A stretch of DNA of 64,000 bases from HXMU1420-13 sp024742815 (GTDB lineage: Bacteria; Bacteroidota; Rhodothermia; Balneolales; Balneolaceae). How positions within the stretch are numbered: position 1 is the stretch's first letter; each line of letters starts with the position of its first letter. The DNA lies in NCBI GenBank assembly GCA_024742815.1, contig JANSXX010000004.1, positions 1 to 64,000 of the forward strand, written 5' to 3'. The position numbers and the translations under genes were made by a program. Below the pieces are notes generated by a model, which saw nothing but the letters and a program-made list of their open reading frames with translations, made no database searches and was not told the DNA's origin. Shown here piece by piece: positions 17,543 through 26,638 of the stretch.

Positions 17543-18692
17543 AAGTAGTCACTTGTTCAGGATACATCGATTTAGCATCAGTTTAATAACTATTATATTG
17601 GTTTGTAATTATGTGCAGGCCCAAGTTGCAATCACCGCTTTACCCTTTCTAGAAATAAACAACATTGCCCAAAGTGAGGCTTTAGCCGGTGCAGATGTTG
17701 CTGATTGGCACTCAGTTAGTGGCTTACATTTAAATCCTGCACTTTTGGGCGGAGATGAAAGTGTAATCTTTTCAACGCCATTCTATTTTGAAGATGGAAT
17801 ACGAGCCGGAACCGATTGGTTGCCCGAATTCCGATCCGGTTTAAAACTACAGACGCCGTTTGTTGTCGTTAATTTTGAGAATTTTTCGATTGGTTTTAAA
17901 CACAATAGAATTACACTTAATCAATTTATAACACCTGATGACTCACCAGAGGTGATCGGGTCTTTTGAATCTGAGGAAGTTAGTAACAGTTTGGTCGCTT
18001 CACTTCAGCTATCTGAAAATTCGAAAATAGGGTTGAGTTATAACTGGTTCAAGAGTGATTTATATGCCGGTTCTATGGTGGGAGGTAACGGAAGAGTGGT
18101 TGCAAAAGGTAGAAGCTTTGACATTGGTGTTGTACATAGATTTCCCACAGAAACGAACTACTTTTTTATCACACCATCCGTCGCGTTGGCAATTAACGAT
18201 ATCGGAAGAGCTATTAATTATGGGTTTGGTGAAGAAGCATTGCCAACAACCATTCGGGCTGGTTTTGGTGTGAACTTTCAATCAAAGAATGAAATTTCGG
18301 GTTTATCAACAGTTTCGGTGCGTACATTTGGAGCGATATCGAATAAATTAGCCGGATTTGATGAAGATGGTAATCCTTACGATGGAATTCAGGCTCTTTA
18401 TAAAACCTGGAAACCTCATAGATACTTTAATGGAGTCGAGTATCGCGAGCTTTCTGTGAAAGAGCAATTTCAAAGCCATTTGGGAATTGAATTGTCTTTT
18501 TTAGAGATTTTGCAAATTCGGGTAGGGAGATATTATGAAGACGAAAACAATGGAGATCGGAATTATATAAGCAGAGGTTTTGGGCTTCATTATAAATTCA
18601 TTTCAGTCGATTACACTAGAATATATGATAAAAATGAAAGTCGACTCCTTGATAGAGATTTTTATCAGTTAACGGTTAACATTCCGTGGTAA
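17514..18692 (+). CDS. PorV/PorQ-like outer-membrane beta-barrel protein
   Basis: The product has a signal peptide (ISLITIILVCNYVQAQ), then the family opening FLEINNIAQSEALAGADVA and LHLNPALLGGDESV, which match the UPF0164/PorV-PorQ pattern of small inward-folded barrels. The remainder is beta-rich and ends in W, as many outer-membrane proteins do. Relatives include the type IX secretion shuttle PorV and PorQ, but the sequence does not show that this copy has that role. TTG at 17514 is one of several possible starts; GTG at 17523 would also keep the signal peptide. Confidence 0.65.
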   Translation: MERVKLVNGKSSHLFRIHRFSISLITIILVCNYVQAQVAITALPFLEINNIAQSEALAGADVADWHSVSGLHLNPALLGGDESVIFSTPFYFEDGIRAGTDWLPEFRSGLKLQTPFVVVNFENFSIGFKHNRITLNQFITPDDSPEVIGSFESEEVSNSLVASLQLSENSKIGLSYNWFKSDLYAGSMVGGNGRVVAKGRSFDIGVVHRFPTETNYFFITPSVALAINDIGRAINYGFGEEALPTTIRAGFGVNFQSKNEISGLSTVSVRTFGAISNKLAGFDEDGNPYDGIQALYKTWKPHRYFNGVEYRELSVKEQFQSHLGIELSFLEILQIRVGRYYEDENNGDRNYISRGFGLHYKFISVDYTRIYDKNESRLLDRDFYQLTVNIPW

Positions 18693-18793
18693 ACCAGAAG
18701 TCAAACCACCCTTCGGGCAAATGAATTCCGAAGTATTGATCTATAAATCGTATCTTCAAACCTGATTTTTCAAACAAAATACATTCAGCTACA

Positions 18794-19987
18794 ATGGCAA
18801 AACTCACTCTCAACGATATCGACGTAAACGGCAAGAAAGTAATGATGCGCGTAGATTTTAACGTGCCCATCATCGACGGGAAAATCACCGACGATAACCG
18901 CGTACAAGCTGCTTTACCCTCTATAAATTATGTGCTGGAAAATGGAGGATTACTCATTCTTACCAGTCACCTTGGCCGACCAAAAGGCGAGCGGAACCCT
19001 GAATTTTCTTTAAAACCGGTTGCCGATCATTTGGCAAACTTAATCGATGCACCGGTACATTTTGCCGATGATTGCATTGGCGAAACCGCAGAAAAAGTAA
19101 TTGCTGCAGCCAAACCCGGAGAAGTGGTAGTACTCGAAAACGTTAGATTCTATAAAGAAGAAACCGACAACGATGAGGAGTTCAGCAAAAAACTTGCTGC
19201 TCATGCAGATGTTTTCGTAAACGATGCGTTTGGATCTTCACACCGGGCACATGCATCGGTTGCTGGCGTTACCCGTTACTTACAACCGGCAGCATCAGGA
19301 TTCTTGTTAGAAAAAGAAATCAAGTACTTAAGCGATAGTGTTAACGATCCTGATCGTCCTTTTGTGGCTATTCTAGGTGGTGCGAAAGTATCGGATAAAA
19401 TTCCGGTTATTGAACAACTCATCACCAAAGTGGATACCATCATCATCGGTGGTGGAATGGCGTACACATTTTTGGTAGCCAATGGTAAATCGGTAGGGAA
19501 TTCTTTGCTTCAAGAAGAAATGGTGGACACTGCCAAAGAACTAATGGAAAAAGCGAAAACCGCCGGAGTGAATTTAATGCTACCTTTCGATTTCGTAATT
19601 GCCGACGATTTCAGTAATGATGCCAATCAGGAAGTGGTAGACGAAGACAATATCAAAGATGGCTGGGAAGCGTTGGATATTGGTCCTGAAACCGCAATTG
19701 CTTTCGGGAATACCATCAAATCCGCAAAAACTGTAGTGTGGAATGGTCCTATGGGCGTGTTCGAAATGCCAAGCTTTGCGGATGGAACCAACGCGGTAGC
19801 TGAAGCATTGGTGGAAGCTACTAAGTTCGGAGCTACCACAATTATCGGTGGTGGCGATTCTGCATCAGCTATAAAAAATGCAGGACTAGCGGACCAAGTT
19901 TCTCACGTTTCCACCGGCGGTGGAGCGAGTCTTGAGTTCTTAGAAGGTAAAGAATTACCTGGGGTAAGTTCTTTGACGGATAAGTAA
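18794..19987 (+). CDS. pgk: Phosphoglycerate kinase
   Basis: This glycolytic enzyme transfers phosphate between 1,3-bisphosphoglycerate and ADP. The N-terminal substrate motif MMRVDFNVPI, the HLGRPKGE loop, GGAKVSDKIPVI at the domain hinge and the C-terminal nucleotide site GGGDSASA are all intact. The length of 397 residues is standard. It is monocistronic, with a strong terminator about 30 bp after the stop. Confidence 0.97.
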   Translation: MAKLTLNDIDVNGKKVMMRVDFNVPIIDGKITDDNRVQAALPSINYVLENGGLLILTSHLGRPKGERNPEFSLKPVADHLANLIDAPVHFADDCIGETAEKVIAAAKPGEVVVLENVRFYKEETDNDEEFSKKLAAHADVFVNDAFGSSHRAHASVAGVTRYLQPAASGFLLEKEIKYLSDSVNDPDRPFVAILGGAKVSDKIPVIEQLITKVDTIIIGGGMAYTFLVANGKSVGNSLLQEEMVDTAKELMEKAKTAGVNLMLPFDFVIADDFSNDANQEVVDEDNIKDGWEALDIGPETAIAFGNTIKSAKTVVWNGPMGVFEMPSFADGTNAVAEALVEATKFGATTIIGGGDSASAIKNAGLADQVSHVSTGGGASLEFLEGKELPGVSSLTDK

Positions 19988-20015
19988 TTCGAGTACTTAA
20001 TACGGTCAATTTACT

Positions 20016-20048
20016 AAAGCTCCGGAGGTGTTCTTCGGAGCTTTTTTT
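20016..20048 (+). terminator. Rho-independent terminator of pgk
   Basis: AAAGCTCCG and CGGAGCTTT pair across an 11-nt loop and are followed by a run of seven T. Confidence 0.88.
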
Positions 20049-20049
20049 G

Positions 20050-20079
20050 TTGAAACGCATAAAATTAACGCTATCTTAG
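20050..20079 (+). promoter_or_regulatory. Candidate Bacteroidota-type promoter of the first DUF3857 gene
   Basis: TTG at 20050-20052 and TATCTTAG at 20072-20079 fit the -33 TTG / -7 TAnnTTTG pattern with one mismatch and a 19-bp spacer, 23 bp before the start codon at 20103. Confidence 0.4.
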
Positions 20080-20102
20080 CATGTTGATTTTAAATACACT
20101 TA

Positions 20103-22085
20103 ATGAATATGTTTTTTCGGGTAATTAGTGCAGCATGTATACTTTGCTTGTGTGCACATTGGTTGGGTAATAATGCCTTTTCGCAGGTAAGAGAGTTTGG
20201 GGATGTAACTGTTGAGGATTTCAGCGATTACGACGCAAAATTCGATTCCACCATGCCGGCGATCATTTTGATGGATTACGGTGTCGCATCATTTGATAAT
20301 GATTTAAACACGTATCTCACATTACACAGAAGAATGTTGATACTGCAAGACGAAGGACTTGATTATTCCGAAATCGAAATTCCATATTTGATACAAAGAG
20401 AGCAAAATGTAGACAATATTTCCGCGGCTTCGTACACGATGAGTGAAGACGGATTTATTGACAAATCTGAACTCGAAAAACAACAGATATTTATTGAAGA
20501 GTTCGACGAGGATATCCATATCGCTAAATTTCTAATACCCAATGTTAAGAAAGGATCCATCATCGAGTTCAAATATCGAAAACGAATGGGTGGACCGTTT
20601 TTATTTCCAGATTGGGAATTTCACGATTATTTGCCGGTTAACTGGAGTGAGTACAGGATGATTATACCTGTAGGTCTCGATTATCAGCTAATCTTGAAAG
20701 GCAGCGATTCACTTTTTATCAACGAATCAGTTAAAATCCTAGCATCAGAAGTCTATAACAATGATAGTGGTTCTATTGCCTATCAACTAGCGAAACGAAA
20801 TCTCCCCCCGGTAGAAGATTTGCCCTTCCTCATAAACAGAGATGATTACGTTACTAAAGTGATTACACAGCTGAGAGAAATTCAACTTCCGGGATATTCT
20901 CGTCAGCGTTTTTTTAAAGATTGGAATATGATTGCAAAAGAACTAAACCGGAGAGAGGATTTTGGAAAACAAAAATTGAATGGCGAAATGAAAGAGATCG
21001 TCGATGGACTGATTGAAGGAAAGGTGAACGATTACGAAAAAACCAAAGCCATTTATGAATATCTGTCGCAAGTAATAGAGTGGAATGGGTTTCACCGGAT
21101 TCTTACCGAGAAAGGCATCAGAGATACGTTCAAAGAAAAAACGGGCAATACTGGCGATATAAACCTCACATTGATCGAAATGCTACGACATGCCGGGATT
21201 AAAACAAGTCCCGGATTAATAAGTACACGTTCTAACGGTACAGTGATCACCAATTATTCGCTCATCAATCAGTTTAACATGGTAGTGGCAATCATAGAAA
21301 TCGAAGAAGGCGCATTTATCTTAGACGCGTCCTCGGGATTAAGAACTATCACTACGCCTCATCCGAAGTTGTTGTATCGCAATGTGTTTGTGATAAGAGA
21401 AGATGACTCGAATGGCTGGTTGTTTGCGGAACCGATGGATAAAAATACGGAACAGTACAGCCTCAATTACTCATTGAACTCGGAAGATGAGATTGAAATT
21501 GATTATAGCGGAAAACTATCGGGCGAATTTGCGGCCCAGACTCGAGCTTCGGTTGATGTATTTAACCAAAACACATATTGGGAAAATTATATCGATGAAT
21601 ATGAATCTCTAAAAGTAGATTCTACCACGTTCGATAATTTACTCGGATTTGAATCGGATGTACGATTCGACGCTAAACTCACCATTCCTGCAGATGAAAT
21701 TATTGATAAAAGCAGCGATTATATCTATTTCAATCCATTTCTGTTTTTGGGGATGGATGAAAATCCCTTTCAACGTGAAAGCAGAGATTTCCCTGTAGAG
21801 ATTGCTTACCCTTATAAACAGCAATACATTGTTTTTGTTGAGATACCGGATGGATATGAGGTAGATGAAATGCCCGAAAGCTCCCTTGTAAGACTTCCCG
21901 AGAAACAAGGTCATTACCGCTTTATGGCTACTCAAAACTCGAACATCATTAATTTTATGGCGGAAGTGAATTTAACTACTGCCTATTATCAACCTGAAAT
22001 ATATCCCGAGGTAAAATCTATGTTTCAGGAAATAGTTAATACCCAAGCTTTTACCGTTGTACTTAAAAAGACGGTTGAGGAGTGA
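20103..22085 (+). CDS. DUF3857 / transglutaminase-like protein, catalytically degenerate
   Basis: The secreted 660-residue protein has a signal peptide, an N-terminal DUF3857 domain (about residues 45-250), a transglutaminase-core-like domain (about 305-415) and a C-terminal beta domain. In the core the segment GDCK seen in the paralogue at 32432 is GDI here (I353), and the His position (FNHVV) is FNM (M393). Only the third acid, D408 in FILDAS, remains. The protein cannot work as a Cys-His transglutaminase or peptidase and is more likely a binding or structural envelope protein. Three paralogues lie at 28431-34345. Confidence 0.85.
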   Translation: MNMFFRVISAACILCLCAHWLGNNAFSQVREFGDVTVEDFSDYDAKFDSTMPAIILMDYGVASFDNDLNTYLTLHRRMLILQDEGLDYSEIEIPYLIQREQNVDNISAASYTMSEDGFIDKSELEKQQIFIEEFDEDIHIAKFLIPNVKKGSIIEFKYRKRMGGPFLFPDWEFHDYLPVNWSEYRMIIPVGLDYQLILKGSDSLFINESVKILASEVYNNDSGSIAYQLAKRNLPPVEDLPFLINRDDYVTKVITQLREIQLPGYSRQRFFKDWNMIAKELNRREDFGKQKLNGEMKEIVDGLIEGKVNDYEKTKAIYEYLSQVIEWNGFHRILTEKGIRDTFKEKTGNTGDINLTLIEMLRHAGIKTSPGLISTRSNGTVITNYSLINQFNMVVAIIEIEEGAFILDASSGLRTITTPHPKLLYRNVFVIREDDSNGWLFAEPMDKNTEQYSLNYSLNSEDEIEIDYSGKLSGEFAAQTRASVDVFNQNTYWENYIDEYESLKVDSTTFDNLLGFESDVRFDAKLTIPADEIIDKSSDYIYFNPFLFLGMDENPFQRESRDFPVEIAYPYKQQYIVFVEIPDGYEVDEMPESSLVRLPEKQGHYRFMATQNSNIINFMAEVNLTTAYYQPEIYPEVKSMFQEIVNTQAFTVVLKKTVEE

Positions 22086-22100
22086 TCAGTTGAGTATTAA

Positions 22101-22130
22101 AAAGCCTCATTCTTTCTAGAGCGAGGCTTT
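22101..22130. terminator. Bidirectional terminator between convergent genes
   Basis: AAAGCCTC and GAGGCTTT form an 8-bp stem with a 14-nt loop. T-rich sequence follows on the minus strand (CTTTTTAATA) and more weakly on the plus strand. It separates the DUF3857 gene from the convergent DinB-like gene. Confidence 0.7.
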
Positions 22131-22159
22131 CTCATTGTAGAAAAATTTGAGGTTGAGAA

Positions 22160-22753
22160 TTACATCGATTCCATCTCAGCCAAAACTTCCAGCATTTGAT
22201 TTGTATGGCGTTGGCCATGTGCGGCAACCAAAAGATAGATTTGATACGCATCAACAGTAGCTACTGGAAGTGCCATTTTATAGTGACGTAAATCATGATC
22301 GGTCGAGTTTAAATATTCTACCAATTTAGATCGTGATTCTTCCAAGGCAGCCAGCATTTCAGTTTTGGTATTCCATTTACCGGAAGGTTCGAAATTTTCA
22401 GAAGTACGTACTGCGGTTCCCCGGTTATTGAAGTTTCCAATCAACACGCCGTCGGCCATCGAGTTGTTGAATTCGTTATCAGGTTCATTTGAACTCACCG
22501 CTCCTTGAACCATCCCATGAAAGGCCATTTCAGTTGATAAGATATGCTCAAGGCAATTTGCGACCGACCAGCCGCCATCAGCAGGCTTCCAATTGAAGGC
22601 TTGTTCATCAAGCTCAGAAACGGCATCAATAATGTACTGCTGCGAGGCAAGTAAATAGCTTGATGCAAAATTACGCTCACCTTCGCTTAGCTGTGCCAAT
22701 GCAGATACCGAACAAAAAGATACAAGTAGCAGTAGTGTGATTTTCCTCATCAT
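22160..22753 (-). CDS. DinB-superfamily protein with signal peptide
   Basis: DinB-like proteins are four-helix metal-binding proteins; several are thiol-dependent transferases. Here the helical core has the metal ligand pattern NCLEHILS after GGWSVA and a second ligand set in AAHGQRHTNQMLEVL near the C-terminus. Unlike most of the family it starts with a signal peptide ending SALAQ, so it acts in the periplasm. ATG at 22753 is chosen over a TTG four codons upstream. A monocistronic gene, convergent with the DUF3857 gene. Confidence 0.82.
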   Translation of the reverse strand: MMRKITLLLLVSFCSVSALAQLSEGERNFASSYLLASQQYIIDAVSELDEQAFNWKPADGGWSVANCLEHILSTEMAFHGMVQGAVSSNEPDNEFNNSMADGVLIGNFNNRGTAVRTSENFEPSGKWNTKTEMLAALEESRSKLVEYLNSTDHDLRHYKMALPVATVDAYQIYLLVAAHGQRHTNQMLEVLAEMESM

Positions 22754-22834
22754 ATTAGTACCCAATTAGTTAGAGATTTAGTGATTTTTGATAGTAACAA
22801 ATTGAAATCAGAATATGGGACAAAATTCTAACCA

Positions 22835-22858
22835 TAAAAAAGGCGCCCGAAGGCGCCT
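22835..22858 (-). terminator. Rho-independent terminator of the WG-repeat operon
   Basis: On the minus strand AGGCGCC-TTCG-GGCGCCT, a 7-bp G+C-rich stem with a stable TTCG tetraloop, is followed by TTTTTAT. It lies about 30 bp beyond the last gene of the DUF1800/DUF1501/WG unit. Confidence 0.93.
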
Positions 22859-22885
22859 CCCACTTACAGTGTATGTCAACTAAAA

Positions 22886-23944
22886 CTATTGCGTTGGAAA
22901 CCAAACATATCGCCCGGTTTTATCGATGTAGCCTATTTCTTCCTCTACCTCGTTCTCGTCGTTCAGGGTATAGGTAATTACTCTGGCTAGTCCATGATTG
23001 AATGGTTCTACCTCGTCAAATTTTGGTTCGGTAATTTGGGCTCCATCCAAGGAAATGAACGTCCATTTGTCGCCAATACGGACAGGTGCAAACTCTTCAT
23101 GGAAAGAACGAACCTCATCAAATTGCTCAGATATGACGAAGGTGCCGGTCTTGTCGATAAACCCAAATTGATTGCTGTTTTTACGTGCGGGCGCTAACCC
23201 ATCGTTAAAAGTTCCTGCGCTTACAAATTGTGGAGAAATAGAAATCGTGCCCATCGGATCAATGAATCCCCAACGATTACTAATTAACACCGCTGCCAAT
23301 TGATCGGAAAAGGGCAGAGCCTCAGCATATTGTAAATCGATGATCGTGTTACCGGTAGGATCGATGTAACCGTACAATCCGTCTTCAAGAACTAAGGCGC
23401 GTTCTTCGGTAAAACTCCCGCTTTCTATGAAATCCATGTCACTGGGCATGTTTAAAGCGTCTAGTGAGTTGCCAAATTCATCGATATAGTAATAATCGCG
23501 GTAATCTAAACTGCGTACAAAAGCACGATTATTGGAAAAGGGTGTAGCTCCACGAAATCTCGGGTTAATGATGAAATCTCCATCTAGATTGATGTATCCC
23601 CAGCGGCCATCCACCCGAACAGCGGCTCTGCCTTCGCTAAATGATTGCAAATCTTCGAAATAACCATCAAACGCTTCTTCACCGGTTTCATCAATATATT
23701 TCCATCGCCAACTTTCGCGAACAACGGCTAAACCTTCGCTAAAATCATAGGCACGCTGGAAACGAGGTTCAATCACCATTGCTCCTTTTTTGTTGATGTA
23801 GCCCCACTCACCATTTAACAGCACAGGGAAAAGCTCGACCTCTGCAAGGGGTGGTGTTTCCTCTTTTCCGGTTATCCCATCCACCACTTCACAAGCAGAT
23901 GCAAAAAGGAATCCAAGTAGTAAAAATTTAATGATGTGTTTCAT
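22886..23944 (-). CDS. WG-repeat lipoprotein (second of two)
   Basis: The start at 23944 is chosen because it opens a lipoprotein signal (MKHIIKFLLLGFLFASAC, lipid-modified C18), although the frame is open further upstream into the preceding gene. After a short linker come nine WG-type repeats of the form GYI(N/D)xxGxxxIxPxF spaced about 37 residues, beginning with GYINKKGAMVIEPRF and ending GYIDKTGRYVWFPT. The repeats are expected to form a beta-solenoid or propeller-like surface for binding. It is 7 bp downstream of a close paralogue and last in the operon. Confidence 0.88.
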   Translation of the reverse strand: MKHIIKFLLLGFLFASACEVVDGITGKEETPPLAEVELFPVLLNGEWGYINKKGAMVIEPRFQRAYDFSEGLAVVRESWRWKYIDETGEEAFDGYFEDLQSFSEGRAAVRVDGRWGYINLDGDFIINPRFRGATPFSNNRAFVRSLDYRDYYYIDEFGNSLDALNMPSDMDFIESGSFTEERALVLEDGLYGYIDPTGNTIIDLQYAEALPFSDQLAAVLISNRWGFIDPMGTISISPQFVSAGTFNDGLAPARKNSNQFGFIDKTGTFVISEQFDEVRSFHEEFAPVRIGDKWTFISLDGAQITEPKFDEVEPFNHGLARVITYTLNDENEVEEEIGYIDKTGRYVWFPTQ

Positions 23945-23951
23945 AACTCTG

Positions 23952-25001
23952 TTAGCGTGTGGGGTACCAAATGTATTCACCTTCTGTGTTGATGTAGCCA
24001 TATCGAGCGTTTTCGTCGTCGCCAATACGTACTCTCGCGATTCCATTTCGGAAACTTTCGGCTGCATCAAAAGGCTGATTAAAAGCAATTGTGCCCGTTT
24101 CTGCATGGATGTAATACCAATCGCGACTAATGCGTACAGCGGCAAAATCTTCGTTAAAGGCTTTCACCTCAGCAAATTGATAGGGAATCACTATCTCACC
24201 AGATTGATCGATATAACCGATATATTCTTCGTCCATCACCCAAGCTAATCCTTCCGAAAAACTTCCGGCTTGTGTGAATTTTGGATTTATCACCGGAATA
24301 CCATTTTCGTCGATGTAGCCCCAGCCATCGTTGGTTTGAAGTGGAGCTAATCCCTGAGCAAAATTTCCGGCATCTGCCACCTGAAATCCGGTGTTGATGG
24401 CTACAGCTCCTGTGTTATCTATGTATACCCAACCTTCGAAGGTATCCACGGCAGCATAGCCATTCGAAAAAGATTTGGCCTGACTGAATTCCAAATTGAT
24501 AGCAATATTTCCATCCGTTGAAACATAGCCCCACAAGCCATCGGAGCGAACAGCTGCCAGGTTTTCGTTAAAAGAGCCGGCAAACTCGAATTGCGCATCA
24601 ATGGCAAAATTACCGGTTGAATCAATAAAACCATATAACTGATTTGGGAGTTGAGCAAGGGCTAATCCATTGGAAAAATCTCCGGCTACACTAAATTGAA
24701 TCGGAATTGTTAACGATCCATCGGTTTCAGAAATATATCCCCATTCGGTGCCTTTTCGAACAGCAGCAAAACCGCCTTTAAAATCCTTTGCTTCATCAAA
24801 TTGAGGAGCAACCGACATTTCTCCGTTATTGGTGATATATCCCCATTTGCCATTTAGAAGTACAGGATGCAGTGTTTGGACTTTTTGTAAATCGTCGGGT
24901 TCATCTGATCCTTTGATGGCATCTACGGCATCACAATTGCTCAGCATAAACAGGCTGACAATAGAAATGATAAGTGCCAAAAAGCGTATTCGTTTTGCCA
25001 T
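23952..25001 (-). CDS. WG-repeat lipoprotein (first of two)
   Basis: The 349-residue product has a lipobox FMLSNC (C23), a linker containing VDAIKGSDEPDD, and nine WG repeats, from GYITNNGEMSVAPQF to GYINTEGEYIWYPTR. Linker and repeat number match the next gene (VDGITGKEE there), so the two arose by tandem duplication. The gene starts 2 bp after the DUF1501 stop, so it is part of the same transcript. The lipid anchor places it at a membrane face; the ligand is unknown. Confidence 0.88.
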   Translation of the reverse strand: MAKRIRFLALIISIVSLFMLSNCDAVDAIKGSDEPDDLQKVQTLHPVLLNGKWGYITNNGEMSVAPQFDEAKDFKGGFAAVRKGTEWGYISETDGSLTIPIQFSVAGDFSNGLALAQLPNQLYGFIDSTGNFAIDAQFEFAGSFNENLAAVRSDGLWGYVSTDGNIAINLEFSQAKSFSNGYAAVDTFEGWVYIDNTGAVAINTGFQVADAGNFAQGLAPLQTNDGWGYIDENGIPVINPKFTQAGSFSEGLAWVMDEEYIGYIDQSGEIVIPYQFAEVKAFNEDFAAVRISRDWYYIHAETGTIAFNQPFDAAESFRNGIARVRIGDDENARYGYINTEGEYIWYPTR

Positions 25002-25003
25002 AG

Positions 25004-26626
25004 TTATTTAATTAAGGTCATTTTTCTTGATGCAGCCCCGTATGGAGTTTCCAATCGATACACATAGGTTCCGTTTGAAAGATTACTTCCATCAAACCGG
25101 ATATTCTGCTGTCCGGCGGGTACGTTTCCATCGATAAGCGTTTGTATCAATTGCCCTTGAATGTTGAACACTTGTAGACGAACATTTACAGAAGCCGGTA
25201 AGGTAAACTGTATGTTTGTTGATGGATTAAATGGATTCGGATAATTCTGATGCAGTTTAAATGCGAATGGTTTGCTGTTTCGGGATGCATTAGTAGCCAC
25301 GTTTAGGAAGCCTAAATCTTCATATTCACCATCTAACACAGCGCTCATTCCGGCAGATTCTAATTCGAACCAATTATCCAGAATATTGGCGTAGATATTT
25401 CTGTAATCCATGCCATATACAGGATCACCGGAGCGGTCCAGATCGATTAAATCTGCATGCTCGCCATAAATACCACCATTTACAGGTCCAAAAACCATTA
25501 CCGGCGCCGATGAACCATGATCAGTACCGGCTGATGAATTTTCATCCAGCGTTCTGCCGAATTCAGAGAAGGTCATAGTTAAGGCACGATCATTTAATCC
25601 ATCCGAAGCCAAATCAGCATAAAATGCTTGTACAGAATCGGCCACATCACGTAATAAATTGGCGTGCCCACCCTCGGTTGAGCCTTGATTATTGTGGGTA
25701 TCAAATCCACCTTTCGAAACCAGAAACACTTTAGTTTGTAATCCACCTCGAATTAAGCGAGCAACTACAGAAAGACTTCTGGATAATCCGGAATTTGGGT
25801 ACTCATTCATGTTGGTGGAATTATCAGCAGCTTCCTGTATGGCTTCCAGGTATCGAAACGAAGAATTCGCGATTTTACGAGCAAAGGAAAGGGAACGTCC
25901 GAAATCGTTGTCAGGGGTGTTTTCTTCATTATAGAAACCTCCCTGTTCCAAAAATTGAGCAAATTGGGAAGCACCACCAAAGGTTACTCCAAGATTTCCG
26001 AATTCACTTTGGAATAGGGTAGAGGAGCCACCAATTCGAACTCCCAAGGGGAATTCAGGGGGATTTGCGATTAAATCGGGATTATCTTCCACCAAAAAGC
26101 GACCGGCCCAGCCCGTTCCCATCATTTGATCGGAATCGCTGGCAGATGTCCAAATATCAGTAGATCGTGCATGCGAACGATTCGGGTTTTCGTAGCCTAC
26201 ATTATTGAAAACGGCCATATTCCCTTCGCTCCACATTGGCGATAAACTCCCCATAGCGGGATGAAGTCCGATATCATCGCTCAAAGAAATGGCTTCGTTT
26301 TTAGAAATGGCGATAGTAGGTCGTTTCTGGAAATACACATCATTTTCTACAGGAATTACGGTATTGAGTCCATCATTTCCGCCACCAAGTTGAATCAAAA
26401 TTAACACACGATTATTAGCGGCAGAAGCTAATCGGTTTAAGAATTTTGTACGAGCCATGGCATTTACCGGAATGCCACCCAGCATTAAACCCGAGCCAAG
26501 TGCTCCAATTCCCAGAGTGCTTAAGAAACTACGTCGGGTCCACGATTGATGATCTTTTTCGTGCGCCTGACCATGTTCCAGGCTGCTTCCATGGCGGTTT
26601 TTGTGCGATGAATGTTGGTTACACAT
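25004..26626 (-). CDS. DUF1501 protein with Tat signal and type IX sorting tail
   Basis: The 540-residue protein begins with a twin-arginine signal (WTRRSFLSTLGIGALG) after a His-rich leader. The DUF1501 body is related to the alkaline phosphatase/sulfatase superfamily and shows KGGFDTHNNQ and TFSEFGRTLDE. The last ~80 residues, starting NYPNPFNPSTNIQF and ending SRKMTLIK, form a type A sorting domain of the type IX kind. Tat export of a folded enzyme followed by surface display is implied. It lies 12 bp after the DUF1800 gene and just before two WG lipoproteins. The reaction is unknown. Confidence 0.9.
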   Translation of the reverse strand: MCNQHSSHKNRHGSSLEHGQAHEKDHQSWTRRSFLSTLGIGALGSGLMLGGIPVNAMARTKFLNRLASAANNRVLILIQLGGGNDGLNTVIPVENDVYFQKRPTIAISKNEAISLSDDIGLHPAMGSLSPMWSEGNMAVFNNVGYENPNRSHARSTDIWTSASDSDQMMGTGWAGRFLVEDNPDLIANPPEFPLGVRIGGSSTLFQSEFGNLGVTFGGASQFAQFLEQGGFYNEENTPDNDFGRSLSFARKIANSSFRYLEAIQEAADNSTNMNEYPNSGLSRSLSVVARLIRGGLQTKVFLVSKGGFDTHNNQGSTEGGHANLLRDVADSVQAFYADLASDGLNDRALTMTFSEFGRTLDENSSAGTDHGSSAPVMVFGPVNGGIYGEHADLIDLDRSGDPVYGMDYRNIYANILDNWFELESAGMSAVLDGEYEDLGFLNVATNASRNSKPFAFKLHQNYPNPFNPSTNIQFTLPASVNVRLQVFNIQGQLIQTLIDGNVPAGQQNIRFDGSNLSNGTYVYRLETPYGAASRKMTLIK

Positions 26627-26638
26627 GCTGGGTCTCCC

